Below, piece by piece: positions 1 to 9,062 of a stretch of DNA of 14,656 bases. Made by a program: the position numbers and the translations under genes. The stretch lies in NCBI GenBank assembly GCA_046303115.1, contig JBKCGZ010000031.1, forward strand, positions 1-14,656, given 5' to 3'. The DNA is from CAINEC01 sp046303115. GTDB lineage: Bacteria; Bacteroidota; Bacteroidia; AKYH767-A; OLB10. Each line of letters opens with the position of its first letter. Within the stretch, counting starts at the first letter, position 1. The notes beneath the pieces were generated by a model. It saw only the letters and a list, made by a program, of their open reading frames with translations, searched no databases and was not told where the DNA came from.

Positions 1-3000
1 AAAGTGGTGTCGATCGTGGTTTGATTGGACCATATCAGGCTGGTTCTGTTTTTAGAATTAAAGTGGATGCTGGTGTTGTAAAATATTTTAAAGATGGTGT
101 TTTGGTTTACCTAAGTGCAGTAGCTCCAAACTTACCACTGATTGCAGATGTATCAATTAATGAATTAGGAGGTACGGTTACTAATGCACGCATTGCCAAT
201 TATAATAATGGAAGATTTTCATCGAACATATTAAATGGTGGAACATATAATTGGATGGTGAATGGAGTTGTTCAGCAGTCAGGACTTGCATCTGTTTATA
301 TCAACGCTAATTTATTAGATCATGATACCGTAGTTTGTCAGTTGGTAAGTAATTTACCTGGATGTGTTTCTCAAACATTAACTTCAAATTACATCGAAAA
401 TGTTTTCGTAGCGCCTGATAGTGTTGATGCTGTTTTAACTACCACATATGCTCCGAGTTCTTGCTTTATAGGCATTGAACAAGTAAAGTGGAAGTCGAGC
501 GCATTCAATAAATATAATACCATTGCTAAAAGTGATAATTCGTTAATTAAGATGCAGGGTGGCGGTTCCTGGAATGGTGGCGCAGCATCTTGGAATACCG
601 TTCAAAATAATGGGTACTTCGAATTCAAAGCAATTGAAATAAACAAATGGAGAGCTGTTGGACTTTCAGCAACTAATACCAATAATGATTTGTCGTCAAT
701 TCAATTTGCTATTGTATTAAATAATACAGGTGGTATTTCAATTTACGAATCAAACAACAACAGAGGAGGATTTGGAAACTATGCAGCCAATGATGTTTTC
801 CGAATTGCTATTGAAAATAACGTTGTGAAGTATTATCGTAATGGAACTTTGTTTTACATTTCGAATACAGTACCTGTTCTTCCTTTAGTAGTCGATGTTT
901 CGCTATACGATTTAGGTGCTACGGTGGCGAATGCAGTTGTGGCAAATTATCATGCAGGTGTTTTTCAAGCATCAGCAACTAATGCAGGGACAAATCCAAA
1001 TTATCAATTCTTTGTCAATAATGTTTCAGTGCAAAATGGTGCAGCATCAACATATACGAATACAAGTTTAAATATTGGTGATACTGTTTCGTGTATTGTG
1101 ACTACAAATGTGAATGGATGTATGCCTTTCCCATTTGCTTCAAACTATATAGTAATAGGAAAAACAAATCCTGCTAATCTTGATTTAGCAATTACATCCA
1201 ATCCATCATTAGCTACTTGTGCCACTGTTACTGAACCTGTGAAGTGGAAATTGTCTGATCTTTCTAAAGATGCGCAAATTGTGAGTGGAAACGGATTAAT
1301 CAGAGCACAGAATTTTACGTGGAATTGCGGAGCCTTTTCTTGGAACAAGGTTTATAATAATGGTTATTTAGAATTTTCAGTTGCTGAAACAAATAAATTC
1401 CGCATGATTGGATTAAGTGCTACAAATCCAAATGCTGATTGGACATCAATTCAATATGCCATCTATTTAACGAACACGGGAACATTTGATATTCGTCAGT
1501 CAGGAACAACAATCGCAGTTCCAGCGGCAGTGTATGCAACTAACGATGTCTTTAGAATTGCTGTAGAAGCGAATGTGGTGAAGTATTATAAAAATGGTTC
1601 GTTGATTTATACAAGTTTAGTAACACCAACGCTTCCACTAATGGTTGATGTTTCTATTTATGATCAGGGTGGGACTGTGAAAAATGCAGTGATTACCAAT
1701 TACAGTAGCGGCGTGTTTAATGCCAACCTCGTGAATGGAGGAGCTAATCCTATTTACAATTGGAAGCTAAATGGAGTTGTTGTTCAGAGTAGTGCAGCTG
1801 CTACCTATACCAATTTGAATTTATTAAATGGAGATGTTGTTACTTGCGATGTGCAAGCAACACCAACAGGATGTAGCACGCAATTGTTTTCATCAAACAC
1901 AATTACAAATAATATTATTCCTCAAATTAATGTTGATTTTGCGGTACGAGGTGTTGCTGTGCCAACATCTTGTGCTGTCCTATTTGAAAAAGTAAAATGG
2001 AAAACAAGTGATCTCTCCACTTGCGTTTCAATACAAAATACAAATCAATTAGTAAAAACAGCAAACCCTACGACATGGGATGGTGGTTCTGCTTCATGGA
2101 ATACAGTAAGTAATAATGGATACTTCCAATGCATAGCTGCAGAGAATAATAAAGCAAGAATGGTTGGACTAAGCACAACAAATACTGGTTACGATCAAAA
2201 TTCAATCAGGTACGCCTTCTTGTTAGATAATAATGCTACTTATCGTATTTATGAATTAGGAGTGTTTAAAGGTATTGTTTCTCCATACGCTGTTAATGAT
2301 ACTTTTAAAATTGCAGTTGAAACAAATGTGGTAAAGTACTATGTGAATAGTGTACTAATTTATTCTAGTGCGCTTGCTCCGACGTTACCTTTGTTGGTCG
2401 ATGTGTCACTCTATGATTTAGGTGCAACGATAACAAGTCCTCTGGTTGTAAATTATAATGGAGGAACATTTGAAGCGGTTTCTGTGAATGCTGGTACTTC
2501 TCCTATGTACGACTGGCAAGTAAATGGAGTATCTGTGCAAACGAGCACTGCATCTACTTTTACCAATACAAGTTTAAGTCATCTTGATATTGTGTCTTGT
2601 TCTCTTACTCCAAATCTTGCGGGATGTAGCAATAACCAACCAATCAATTCAAATGAAGTCGTTAATAATATCATTGCACCTACGAATATTGATTGTTATG
2701 TTAAAGGTGTACCTGTTGTCACTTCTTGTAACTACTTAGTAGAAGAAGTTAAGTGGAAAACGACAGACTGCATTAATACAAAAGCTACAAATAATAATTT
2801 ATTGAAGACGCAGGCCGATGGTGTATGGGATGGCGGTGCTGCATCATGGAATACGGTTAGCGTTAATGGAAGTTTCCAGTTTACTGTTTCAGAAAACAAT
2901 AAGGCTAGGGTGGCAGGACTTTCAACGACTAATGCTAACGCATTAAATACAACTGTTGGATTTGCATTCCATCTTTTACTTACTGGCGAATTACGTATCG

Positions 3001-3480
3001 TTGAGTCGGGAGTAGATAGAGCTTATTCGGGTTCTTATGTGCCGAATGATATTTTGAAGGTTGCAATAGAAGTGGTTGCAGGACAAAATCGTGCAAGGTA
3101 TTATAAAAACAATGTACTTCTATATACTTCAACAGTAAATATTGCTGCAGCCTCTTTGCCAATGTTGGTGGATGTTTCCATTTATAATATGGGTGGTACA
3201 ATCACTAATGCTTTAGTGAGTAATCCAAATAATGGTTCATTTACAGTGGGCGCTACTAACGTTGGTGCAGGTACGTACACATGGAGAGTAAATGGAAATA
3301 TTGTTCAAACAGGAGCAACAACGACTTACACGAATGCTACATTAATAAATACTGATCAGGTTACATGTTCTGTTGTTTCTGGCTTGAATGGTTGTGCAGG
3401 TATTGTTTACAATTCAAACAATACTCGATACTACGGCACTTCAGTTATCGTTAATAATCCACCAGCAGTTTGTAGTCCTA
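1..3480 (+). repeat. Tandem ~251-residue protein repeats (five units, first one partial)
   Basis: The V-K-W-K motif that opens each unit starts at 483, 1239, 1992 and 2748, a period of 756, 753 and 756 bases. The first 482 bases are the tail of an earlier unit. Each unit carries a W-x-x-G-x-x-SWN-x-V motif, a VGLS(A/T)TN-type stretch, an F-(R/K)-IAVE...VVKYY-x-N-G strand pair and an LPL(M/L)VDVS(I/L)Y(D)-x-G segment. An Ig-like half follows with a V-x-C...GC pair. The first half resembles a concanavalin A/SPRY-type sandwich; this is judged from pattern, not from a profile search. The copies have clearly diverged in DNA, so this is not a recent amplification. In the unit starting at 1239 the usual W-(N/D)-G-G is W-N-C-G. 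Confidence 0.88.
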
Positions 3481-6400
3481 CAACTATAGATTTAACTTCA
3501 CCTACTATAACCGCAGGTACATCAACCGATATTACTTTGTCTTATTGGTCAGATGCTGCAGGAACAATTGCAATCCCAAATCCAATGTCGGTGGGGTCGG
3601 GTACTTATTACATTAAGGGGACTCGTTTAGGTTGCGTAGATATCGAGCCAGTAACAGTTGTCGTTAATCCATCACCGATAGTGGATATTACAAGTCCTAA
3701 TAATAATCATCAAATTGATTGTAATGTTGGTTCCATTGTACTCACTGCTTCTGGAACTGGTACGCTTAGCTGGGACGATAATACAGCAAATCCTGTACGC
3801 ACCGTTTATCAACCTGGGACCTATGTTGCAACTTACACCGGTGCGAATGGGTGTAGTACTTCAACGAACTTTGTGGTCTATAAAAATATAGATCTTCCTG
3901 TTGTAGAGATTTTAGGAAACACTTCTCCAATTTGCCAGGGTGCATCAGTAACTTTAAACGCGTTGCCTTCTACTTTCAATAATGCAGTTCGTTTTGACGG
4001 AACGTCTCAGAATGTTGACTTAGGAAATTGGTTTAACTATCGGAATTTTGCTGTGGAGATGTGGTTACGTCCAGGTGCCTCACAAACTCCGAATGCATGT
4101 ATCATCGATGATAATTATTGGTTCACTGGTCGTGGTTGGATTTGTCAGCAGAACAATGCCTCTACTAATCAGTATATATTCTCTTGTTACACGCCATACG
4201 GAAGTGTAGGTGTTACATTTACACTTACAGCGAATACATGGCAACATGTAACATTAGTCAAGTCTAATACAGCACTACAGGTTTATGTGAATGGTGTAAT
4301 GGTGACATCAGCACCTTGGAATTATGGAGCTATCTATTATGATGGATCACAATTTCTTCGATTAGGAAGATGGGGTGGGGGTGGCCGCTATTGGAATGGT
4401 CAGATGGATGAAGTTCGAATGTTTAATTCTGATATTACAGCGGCACAAATAGTTGCTGATATGAACAGTAATTATCCACAAACAACCAATAATCTTGTTG
4501 CTTATTATAAAATGGATGAGCCTGATAACTCGCCAACTATTTTTAATGCTACCTCAATTCCATCACGCGATGGTGTTACTGTTGGTAATCCTAATTTCTT
4601 AAAATCAGGAACTGCAGTCACTAATTCATTTACTTATAGTTGGTCACCTGGTGGCTCTACGGCATCATCGGTTTCATTTACTCCTAATGCACCTATAGTT
4701 TATTACTCTTATGTAACAGGTAGTAATGGATGTATGAAAATAGAAAGTTCCGAAGTTACTGTAAGCTTAAATGGATCAGCTTCTATTGCATCAACTGGAA
4801 CATCAGCATGTTTAAACGGAACAGCTCCTGTAATTACATTAACGGGTACTGGTGCCGTTGCTCCATATACCTTCTATTATACGATTAATGGAGTGAGTAA
4901 TACTGTAACATCAGCTGCAGGAAATTCATTTGTAAATATTGCTCCACCTACAAACACTGTTGGTACGTATACTTACGAGTTAAAGAACCTAACTTATTCA
5001 AATGCTTCTTTCTGTTTACAAGCGCAAACAGGAAGTTATACATTAACGGTAAATCCTAATCCTTCATTAGTAGTTACTGCGCCTGCACCGATATGTTCTC
5101 CTAATGGTGTGAATCTTACAAATTCCTCTATTACCAATGGTAGTTCATCTGGAGTTAACTTTAATTATTTCACAAATAGTACAGCAACTAACGCCTTGGT
5201 CTTACCGAATAATGTAACAACTGCAGGTACTTATTATATTCAGGCTGTTGATACCTCTACTGGTTGTAAATCTATCAGTCCAGTAAATGTTACAATTAAT
5301 CCTCAACCATACCTAGCTAACTATTTAGGTACCGATATATGTAGTGGAGCTACAAGTAACGTGGTATTAACGCCAAGTATTCCTTCGAGTACAACATGGA
5401 ATGTAAATACAAACCCTTCAAATGTTCTAGGTACATCAAGCGGTTCTGGTGCTGCTATTACACAAACATTAACAAATAGCTCTACGACGAATCCTGCTTT
5501 TGTTGATTACAATGTTATTTTAACCGCAGCCAATACCGGTTGTGTGAGTGATACAGATGTTGTGACAATCACTGTTAATCCGATACCTACTGTGATTTCA
5601 ACAGCCTCAACTAAAGTTTGTACTTCAGGAACTTCAACACTACAAGCAAATCCATCTTCAGGTACTATTCAATGGTACTCATCGAGTACAGGTGGTGTTC
5701 CGCTATTGTCAAGTAATAATTACACAACCACAGTACTAAATACGAATACTACTTATTTCGCTCAAGCTAATTATGGAACTTGTACCAATGGAATTCGCAC
5801 CCCTGTTGACGTGATAGTAGAAAATCCTGGGCAATGGTTAGGTTATTCAAACGATTGGAATACATTGTCTAATTGGGGATGTAATTTTCTTCCAACAGCA
5901 ACTACAAATGTGACTATTCCAACAACTCCGGATGGTGGATTTTATCCGATTGTTTCTACAAATAATCTCGCTTTATGTAAAAACCTTCAGCTGAATTCTT
6001 CATCGTCAGTTACTATCAATACAGGAAGAGATTTGAATGTTTATGGTGATATTATCAATAATGGTTCTCCTTCGTTTGGTAATGGTAAATTATCGCTTAA
6101 TGGAAATGTATTACAGTACATCAGTGGTGCTGCCACTCAAAACGTAAATCACTTATTTGTCAATAATTCAAAAACAGGTAATGCTGTTAAGTTGAATGTA
6201 GATATGCAAGTAGATAGCGTCCTTGAATTTGCTACAGGTCGTTTTTCACTTAATGGTAAAAACATGACCTTGGGTACAGCTACACAAGATGGATTGGTAG
6301 TTGGTGCTGGAGTTAATAAACATCTGAATGCGGAGCTAGGATACTTTATTTGCAGAACAAACCATAACAGCACCTATTCTTTGCCGTTAGGCGACTCTAC

Positions 6401-7325
6401 CGATTATACTCCTTTTACAATATCGTTTATCAGCGGTACTCAAGCGGGTAGTGCAATTCAATCTAAAGTAACAAAAGGCAAAGAACCTAACTTGATTGTA
6501 ACTACTGATTATTTGAATCGTTATTGGACAATTGAACCAATCAATCTACTTACAAATGTCGATTACGATGTGATGTATAATTATCAGAATATTGCTGATG
6601 TGATTGGAACAGGAGTTCTTTATCCAATCAAGTATAATACATTAAATGGTTGGTCAGGTTGTCCAGGATCAAATGCAAATACTGTTCTCGGAATCACAGG
6701 CTCTCACAACTTAGCAGGTAAATCGTTTACATGGTACGGCTTAAATAGCTTCTCTAACTTTACTGGAGCTGGTAATAGCAGCCCATTGCCAATTCAATTG
6801 TTAAGCTTTAATGCAATTAAAAACAATCAGCAAGTCGATTGTAAATGGTCAACGGCAATTGAATTTAACAACGATTATTTTACGATTGAACGCAGCGAGG
6901 ATGCACTCAATTTTTATCCAATCGGAATTACTGATGGAGCCGGTAATTCAAATACGATATTGAATTATCAATTCACCGATTATAATCCTTTGGATGGAAT
7001 TAATTATTATCGTCTACGTCAGACTGATTTTGATGGACATTCTACTTTGAGTGAAATAAAATCTGTTAATATGAATCAGGTACGAACTGTGAAATTAGTG
7101 AGTGCCTATTTTTCAGATAATAATTTGAACTTTGAGTTTAACAGTAATGTGGATGTTAATGCAGTTAAGCTATTTGATATTTCAGGAAGAGAAGTTGTTC
7201 ATTACGATTTCCAAAATAAAAATGTAATGCATGATTATATTGCTGTTGGAAATATAGCAAGTGGAAATTATTTAATGGTCGTTCAAACCAACAATGCTGA
7301 GTTTGTGAGTAAGCTTGTTAAATAA
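1..7325 (+). CDS. Giant modular T9SS-secreted surface protein (5'-truncated by window)
   Basis: The reading frame is open from the first bases: in-frame codons before the TTG at 21 read S-G-V-D-R-G and match the same point of a later repeat (S-G-V-D-R-A near 3009). The true start therefore lies outside the window. Visible modules, numbered from the TTG: one partial and four complete ~251-residue units, each a lectin-like sandwich plus an Ig-like domain (1 to ~1150); an Ig-like domain (~1150-1218); an Ig-like domain interrupted by LamG (~1294-1582); more Ig/PKD-like modules (~1590-1935); a G-x-W...DW...NW segment with beta-rich sequence (~1937-2250); a linker typical of T9SS cargo (~2255-2338); and a C-terminal sorting domain (~2356-2434) with LFDISGREV and a GNYLMVVQT-like end, lacking the usual YPNP motif. 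By family knowledge it should be exported through T9SS and surface-anchored or released; adhesion or glycan binding is inference. No catalytic motif was seen. Confidence 0.93.
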   Translation, partial: SGVDRGLIGPYQAGSVFRIKVDAGVVKYFKDGVLVYLSAVAPNLPLIADVSINELGGTVTNARIANYNNGRFSSNILNGGTYNWMVNGVVQQSGLASVYINANLLDHDTVVCQLVSNLPGCVSQTLTSNYIENVFVAPDSVDAVLTTTYAPSSCFIGIEQVKWKSSAFNKYNTIAKSDNSLIKMQGGGSWNGGAASWNTVQNNGYFEFKAIEINKWRAVGLSATNTNNDLSSIQFAIVLNNTGGISIYESNNNRGGFGNYAANDVFRIAIENNVVKYYRNGTLFYISNTVPVLPLVVDVSLYDLGATVANAVVANYHAGVFQASATNAGTNPNYQFFVNNVSVQNGAASTYTNTSLNIGDTVSCIVTTNVNGCMPFPFASNYIVIGKTNPANLDLAITSNPSLATCATVTEPVKWKLSDLSKDAQIVSGNGLIRAQNFTWNCGAFSWNKVYNNGYLEFSVAETNKFRMIGLSATNPNADWTSIQYAIYLTNTGTFDIRQSGTTIAVPAAVYATNDVFRIAVEANVVKYYKNGSLIYTSLVTPTLPLMVDVSIYDQGGTVKNAVITNYSSGVFNANLVNGGANPIYNWKLNGVVVQSSAAATYTNLNLLNGDVVTCDVQATPTGCSTQLFSSNTITNNIIPQINVDFAVRGVAVPTSCAVLFEKVKWKTSDLSTCVSIQNTNQLVKTANPTTWDGGSASWNTVSNNGYFQCIAAENNKARMVGLSTTNTGYDQNSIRYAFLLDNNATYRIYELGVFKGIVSPYAVNDTFKIAVETNVVKYYVNSVLIYSSALAPTLPLLVDVSLYDLGATITSPLVVNYNGGTFEAVSVNAGTSPMYDWQVNGVSVQTSTASTFTNTSLSHLDIVSCSLTPNLAGCSNNQPINSNEVVNNIIAPTNIDCYVKGVPVVTSCNYLVEEVKWKTTDCINTKATNNNLLKTQADGVWDGGAASWNTVSVNGSFQFTVSENNKARVAGLSTTNANALNTTVGFAFHLLLTGELRIVESGVDRAYSGSYVPNDILKVAIEVVAGQNRARYYKNNVLLYTSTVNIAAASLPMLVDVSIYNMGGTITNALVSNPNNGSFTVGATNVGAGTYTWRVNGNIVQTGATTTYTNATLINTDQVTCSVVSGLNGCAGIVYNSNNTRYYGTSVIVNNPPAVCSPTTIDLTSPTITAGTSTDITLSYWSDAAGTIAIPNPMSVGSGTYYIKGTRLGCVDIEPVTVVVNPSPIVDITSPNNNHQIDCNVGSIVLTASGTGTLSWDDNTANPVRTVYQPGTYVATYTGANGCSTSTNFVVYKNIDLPVVEILGNTSPICQGASVTLNALPSTFNNAVRFDGTSQNVDLGNWFNYRNFAVEMWLRPGASQTPNACIIDDNYWFTGRGWICQQNNASTNQYIFSCYTPYGSVGVTFTLTANTWQHVTLVKSNTALQVYVNGVMVTSAPWNYGAIYYDGSQFLRLGRWGGGGRYWNGQMDEVRMFNSDITAAQIVADMNSNYPQTTNNLVAYYKMDEPDNSPTIFNATSIPSRDGVTVGNPNFLKSGTAVTNSFTYSWSPGGSTASSVSFTPNAPIVYYSYVTGSNGCMKIESSEVTVSLNGSASIASTGTSACLNGTAPVITLTGTGAVAPYTFYYTINGVSNTVTSAAGNSFVNIAPPTNTVGTYTYELKNLTYSNASFCLQAQTGSYTLTVNPNPSLVVTAPAPICSPNGVNLTNSSITNGSSSGVNFNYFTNSTATNALVLPNNVTTAGTYYIQAVDTSTGCKSISPVNVTINPQPYLANYLGTDICSGATSNVVLTPSIPSSTTWNVNTNPSNVLGTSSGSGAAITQTLTNSSTTNPAFVDYNVILTAANTGCVSDTDVVTITVNPIPTVISTASTKVCTSGTSTLQANPSSGTIQWYSSSTGGVPLLSSNNYTTTVLNTNTTYFAQANYGTCTNGIRTPVDVIVENPGQWLGYSNDWNTLSNWGCNFLPTATTNVTIPTTPDGGFYPIVSTNNLALCKNLQLNSSSSVTINTGRDLNVYGDIINNGSPSFGNGKLSLNGNVLQYISGAATQNVNHLFVNNSKTGNAVKLNVDMQVDSVLEFATGRFSLNGKNMTLGTATQDGLVVGAGVNKHLNAELGYFICRTNHNSTYSLPLGDSTDYTPFTISFISGTQAGSAIQSKVTKGKEPNLIVTTDYLNRYWTIEPINLLTNVDYDVMYNYQNIADVIGTGVLYPIKYNTLNGWSGCPGSNANTVLGITGSHNLAGKSFTWYGLNSFSNFTGAGNSSPLPIQLLSFNAIKNNQQVDCKWSTAIEFNNDYFTIERSEDALNFYPIGITDGAGNSNTILNYQFTDYNPLDGINYYRLRQTDFDGHSTLSEIKSVNMNQVRTVKLVSAYFSDNNLNFEFNSNVDVNAVKLFDISGREVVHYDFQNKNVMHDYIAVGNIASGNYLMVVQTNNAEFVSKLVK
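3900..4766 (+). other. LamG domain nested inside an Ig/PKD-like domain
   Basis: The stretch 3900-3980 encodes the first strands of a typical Bacteroidota Ig-like module (VEILGNTSPICQGASVTLNA). The expected continuation, Y-S-W-S-P-G-G-S-T...GSNGC...VTV, appears only at about 4623-4766. The roughly 640 bases between encode a LamG/concanavalin A-like domain: AVRFDGTSQNVDLG, an F-A-V-E-M-W-L-R-P strand, W-Q-H-V-T-L-V, V-Y-V-N-G-V, a G-Q-M-D-E-V-R-M-F motif and a final A-Y-Y-K-M-D-E. LamG domains usually bind glycans or act as adhesion modules. Placement of the insertion between two beta strands is inferred from the split consensus. Confidence 0.7.
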
Positions 7326-7449
7326 TATTACCTCGATTAAACATTTTGATGTTGATTAGTTTTTATTGATTGAGCTATTGGCAAATCACATCTAAATACT
7401 AATTGAATACTTTTATCGTTATCAATTTAAGTAAATCTACTTGGTGCTT

Positions 7450-7965
7450 ATGAAACGATTACATTGGTTATTATTATCTTTTCTTCTGATTGGAAATGCT
7501 TATCATGCCAATTCTCAAAATGTTGGCATTGGAGTTTCAGGATTATACAATGTACAAACAGAAAGTTTTGGTGCTGGTGCAAGAGTAGTATTATTTCCTG
7601 ATAATGTGATGAGTCTTTCTCCGCAAGTGTCGTATTATTTCCCTTTCAATAAAATTACAGAGTGGACAGTGGGTGCTGCGTTGGATTATAAATTTTTATA
7701 TCGCAATAAGTATTATGCTTATGCTTTAGTGCATGGCGGTTATAACCGCTGGACAAATTACGATGAGTCGCTGATGGAAGGTGCAGCACCTAATAATTGG
7801 AATTTGGAGGGAGGAATTGGTATTACAACTACACATTGCCTTCGACCATTTGCGGAGTATCGATATAATTTAAAATTTCAAGAAACACATTTTAATGTCG
7901 GGTTGCTATTAGTGTTAGGTTGTCGTGGTGGAAGAGGAGAGGATTGTCCGGTTTATAAAGATTAA
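7450..7965 (+). CDS. Small outer-membrane beta-barrel protein
   Basis: This encodes a 171-residue protein from the ATG at 7450, chosen over the in-frame TTG at 7441 because it gives a clean signal peptide: M-K-R, a hydrophobic core LLLSFLLIG, and a cleavage region near residues 20-23 (H-A-N-S-Q). The mature part alternates hydrophobic and polar residues with glycines and many aromatic residues. Examples are G-I-G-V-S-G-L-Y, L-S-P-Q-V-S-Y-Y-F-P and L-R-P-F-A-E-Y-R-Y-N-L-K. This is typical of eight-stranded outer-membrane barrels. It is much shorter than PorP/SprF proteins (about 300 residues), so it is not assigned to that T9SS-partner family. The C-terminus is unusual: a Cys- and Gly-rich tail, GCRGGRGEDCPVYKD. 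The gene lies 124 bases after the giant protein and 17 bases before the lipoprotein gene, suggesting co-transcription with the latter. Its specific role is unknown. Confidence 0.8.
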   Translation: MKRLHWLLLSFLLIGNAYHANSQNVGIGVSGLYNVQTESFGAGARVVLFPDNVMSLSPQVSYYFPFNKITEWTVGAALDYKFLYRNKYYAYALVHGGYNRWTNYDESLMEGAAPNNWNLEGGIGITTTHCLRPFAEYRYNLKFQETHFNVGLLLVLGCRGGRGEDCPVYKD

Positions 7966-7982
7966 GAAAATTGAATTTAAAT

Positions 7983-8894
7983 ATGAAAAAGTTAAGTCTG
8001 TTAACAGTATCAATTATTGTTTTGATAATTGCTTCATGTTCTAAAGAACGAATTGAATTAAAACCACAATTGAATTCGTATAGTTCTCCCAACGCTTATT
8101 TGGACACTAAAAAACAAGATGAGCAAGAATTTATTATTGATGGTTCACAAGGACCTATTGTAGGTAATCAAGGTACTACTATATGGGGAGGGAAAAATTG
8201 TGTTCGTTTACCTAATGGTGATACCATCGATTATCCTTTTACGCTGAAATTAGTGGAGTTGTATACGCCTGCTGATATGATTTATTATCAGATGCCAACT
8301 GTTTCGGGGAATCGAATTTTAGCTACTGATGGGGAAATCAGAATTCGCACTTTTAAAAATGGTACAGAGTTGAATTTATTACCTGGATGTGCAGGCTTTA
8401 TGGTTAGTATGCCTAATGATGCACCGGTTCCCGGATCTCGAAAAAAGTTCTATGGGTTTAATTCGGCTAGTATTGTCGATTTTACAGATGATCTTTCTTC
8501 TTTAGGAATAACATCTTCTCAAAGTGCATTCTGGGGTGTTGATACCATTGGTTATAATTCAATCATTGAACGTTTCGGATGGATTAATTGTGCGCAGTTA
8601 GCTGGGACAACTTCAGGATGTACATTAACATTTGCTTCTAATGTTGATGACTTAACGAACGTAGCCATATTTGCTTATTTGCCAGCGACCAAAACTGTTA
8701 TGCAAGCATATAATCAATCGATGGGGATAATTCCGAATGGTTCTGATGTAAAAATTATTGCCATTGCAGTTGATGCTAATGGTAATTTGTTTAGTTATTA
8801 TCAGCAGTTAAATGTAAATGCATCGCAGAATATTCAGGTAACAATGTCGCAGACAACAGATGCTCAGCTGACAGCTCTTTTGAATGCGTTGTAA
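7983..8894 (+). CDS. Putative cell-envelope lipoprotein
   Basis: This encodes 303 residues from the ATG at 7983; the in-frame TTG at 7971 is unlikely. The N-terminus is a lipoprotein signal: M-K-K, a hydrophobic run (SLLTVSIIVLIIAS) and a lipobox-type Cys at residue 19, so it should be lipid-anchored. Residues about 50-135 (F-I-I-D-G-S-Q-G-P-I-V-G-N-Q-G-T-T-I-W, then NGDTIDYPFTLKLVELYTP, later GEIRIRTFKNGTELNL) resemble the ZU5-like beta module found in other Bacteroidota lipoproteins; this is recognition by eye. A W-I-N-C motif at ~200-203 begins a second beta-rich half. No catalytic residues are apparent. It starts 17 bases after the barrel gene, so the pair probably forms an outer-membrane complex; this is inference. 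Its stop codon directly abuts the stop of the small reverse-strand ORF. Confidence 0.82.
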   Translation: MKKLSLLTVSIIVLIIASCSKERIELKPQLNSYSSPNAYLDTKKQDEQEFIIDGSQGPIVGNQGTTIWGGKNCVRLPNGDTIDYPFTLKLVELYTPADMIYYQMPTVSGNRILATDGEIRIRTFKNGTELNLLPGCAGFMVSMPNDAPVPGSRKKFYGFNSASIVDFTDDLSSLGITSSQSAFWGVDTIGYNSIIERFGWINCAQLAGTTSGCTLTFASNVDDLTNVAIFAYLPATKTVMQAYNQSMGIIPNGSDVKIIAIAVDANGNLFSYYQQLNVNASQNIQVTMSQTTDAQLTALLNAL

Positions 8895-9008
8895 TCAGTA
8901 ATTATAATCTTCATAACTTTTGCCACACCAATGGCAATAGAAATTACCTTCGCTAAATTTATTCCATTCGTCTCTCCATTTGTGAATTCCTATTTTGCAT
9001 AAAGTCAT
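8895..9008 (-). CDS. Cys/His zinc-binding-type microprotein (37 aa)
   Basis: This reverse-strand frame lies between two convergent genes and encodes 37 residues from the ATG at 9008. An in-frame ATG at 9038 would add ten residues. The product begins M-T-L-C-K-I-G-I-H-K-W, with Cys4 and His9, and later has Y-C-H-W-C-G-K-S-Y-E with Cys25 and Cys28. The layout C-K-x-G-x-H-K-W ... C-x-x-C-G-K is the pattern of tiny zinc-ribbon-like proteins (compare the DUF1660-type phage and bacterial families), so four metal ligands are plausible. Composition is W-, Y- and charge-rich, unlike random translation of AT-rich spacer DNA. The frame fills most of the 168-base gap, and its stop touches the lipoprotein stop with no base between. 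It lies downstream of and co-directional with the 693-residue T9SS cargo gene. Function is unknown. Confidence 0.55.
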   Translation of the reverse strand: MTLCKIGIHKWRDEWNKFSEGNFYCHWCGKSYEDYNY

Positions 9009-9062
9009 TCTGCAAATAAAGATGATTACATTTCTCATTTGGATTTTCTGAAAAGTAATTAA

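Noticed and set aside
21..23. TTG at 21 as the true start of the giant protein
   Set aside because: Codons upstream of it remain in frame and match the same point of a later repeat unit, so the gene begins outside the window.
1145..1348. 67-codon reverse-strand frame
   Set aside because: It lies wholly inside the giant protein gene, has no recognisable motif, and mirrors a conserved repeat unit on the other strand.
2980..3201. 73-codon reverse-strand frame
   Set aside because: Antisense shadow within a conserved repeat unit of the giant gene; composition is not protein-like.
6149..6373. 74-codon reverse-strand frame
   Set aside because: Antisense shadow in the C-terminal part of the giant gene, with no motif and no context.
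7892..8092. 66-codon reverse-strand frame spanning the barrel/lipoprotein junction
   Set aside because: It overlaps the ends of two well-supported genes, including the lipoprotein signal peptide, and reads as noise.
8920..8937. Inverted repeat TTGCCA / TGGCAA as a terminator
   Set aside because: The stem is only six pairs, no T-run follows on either strand, and it falls inside the microprotein frame over its C-H-W-C codons.
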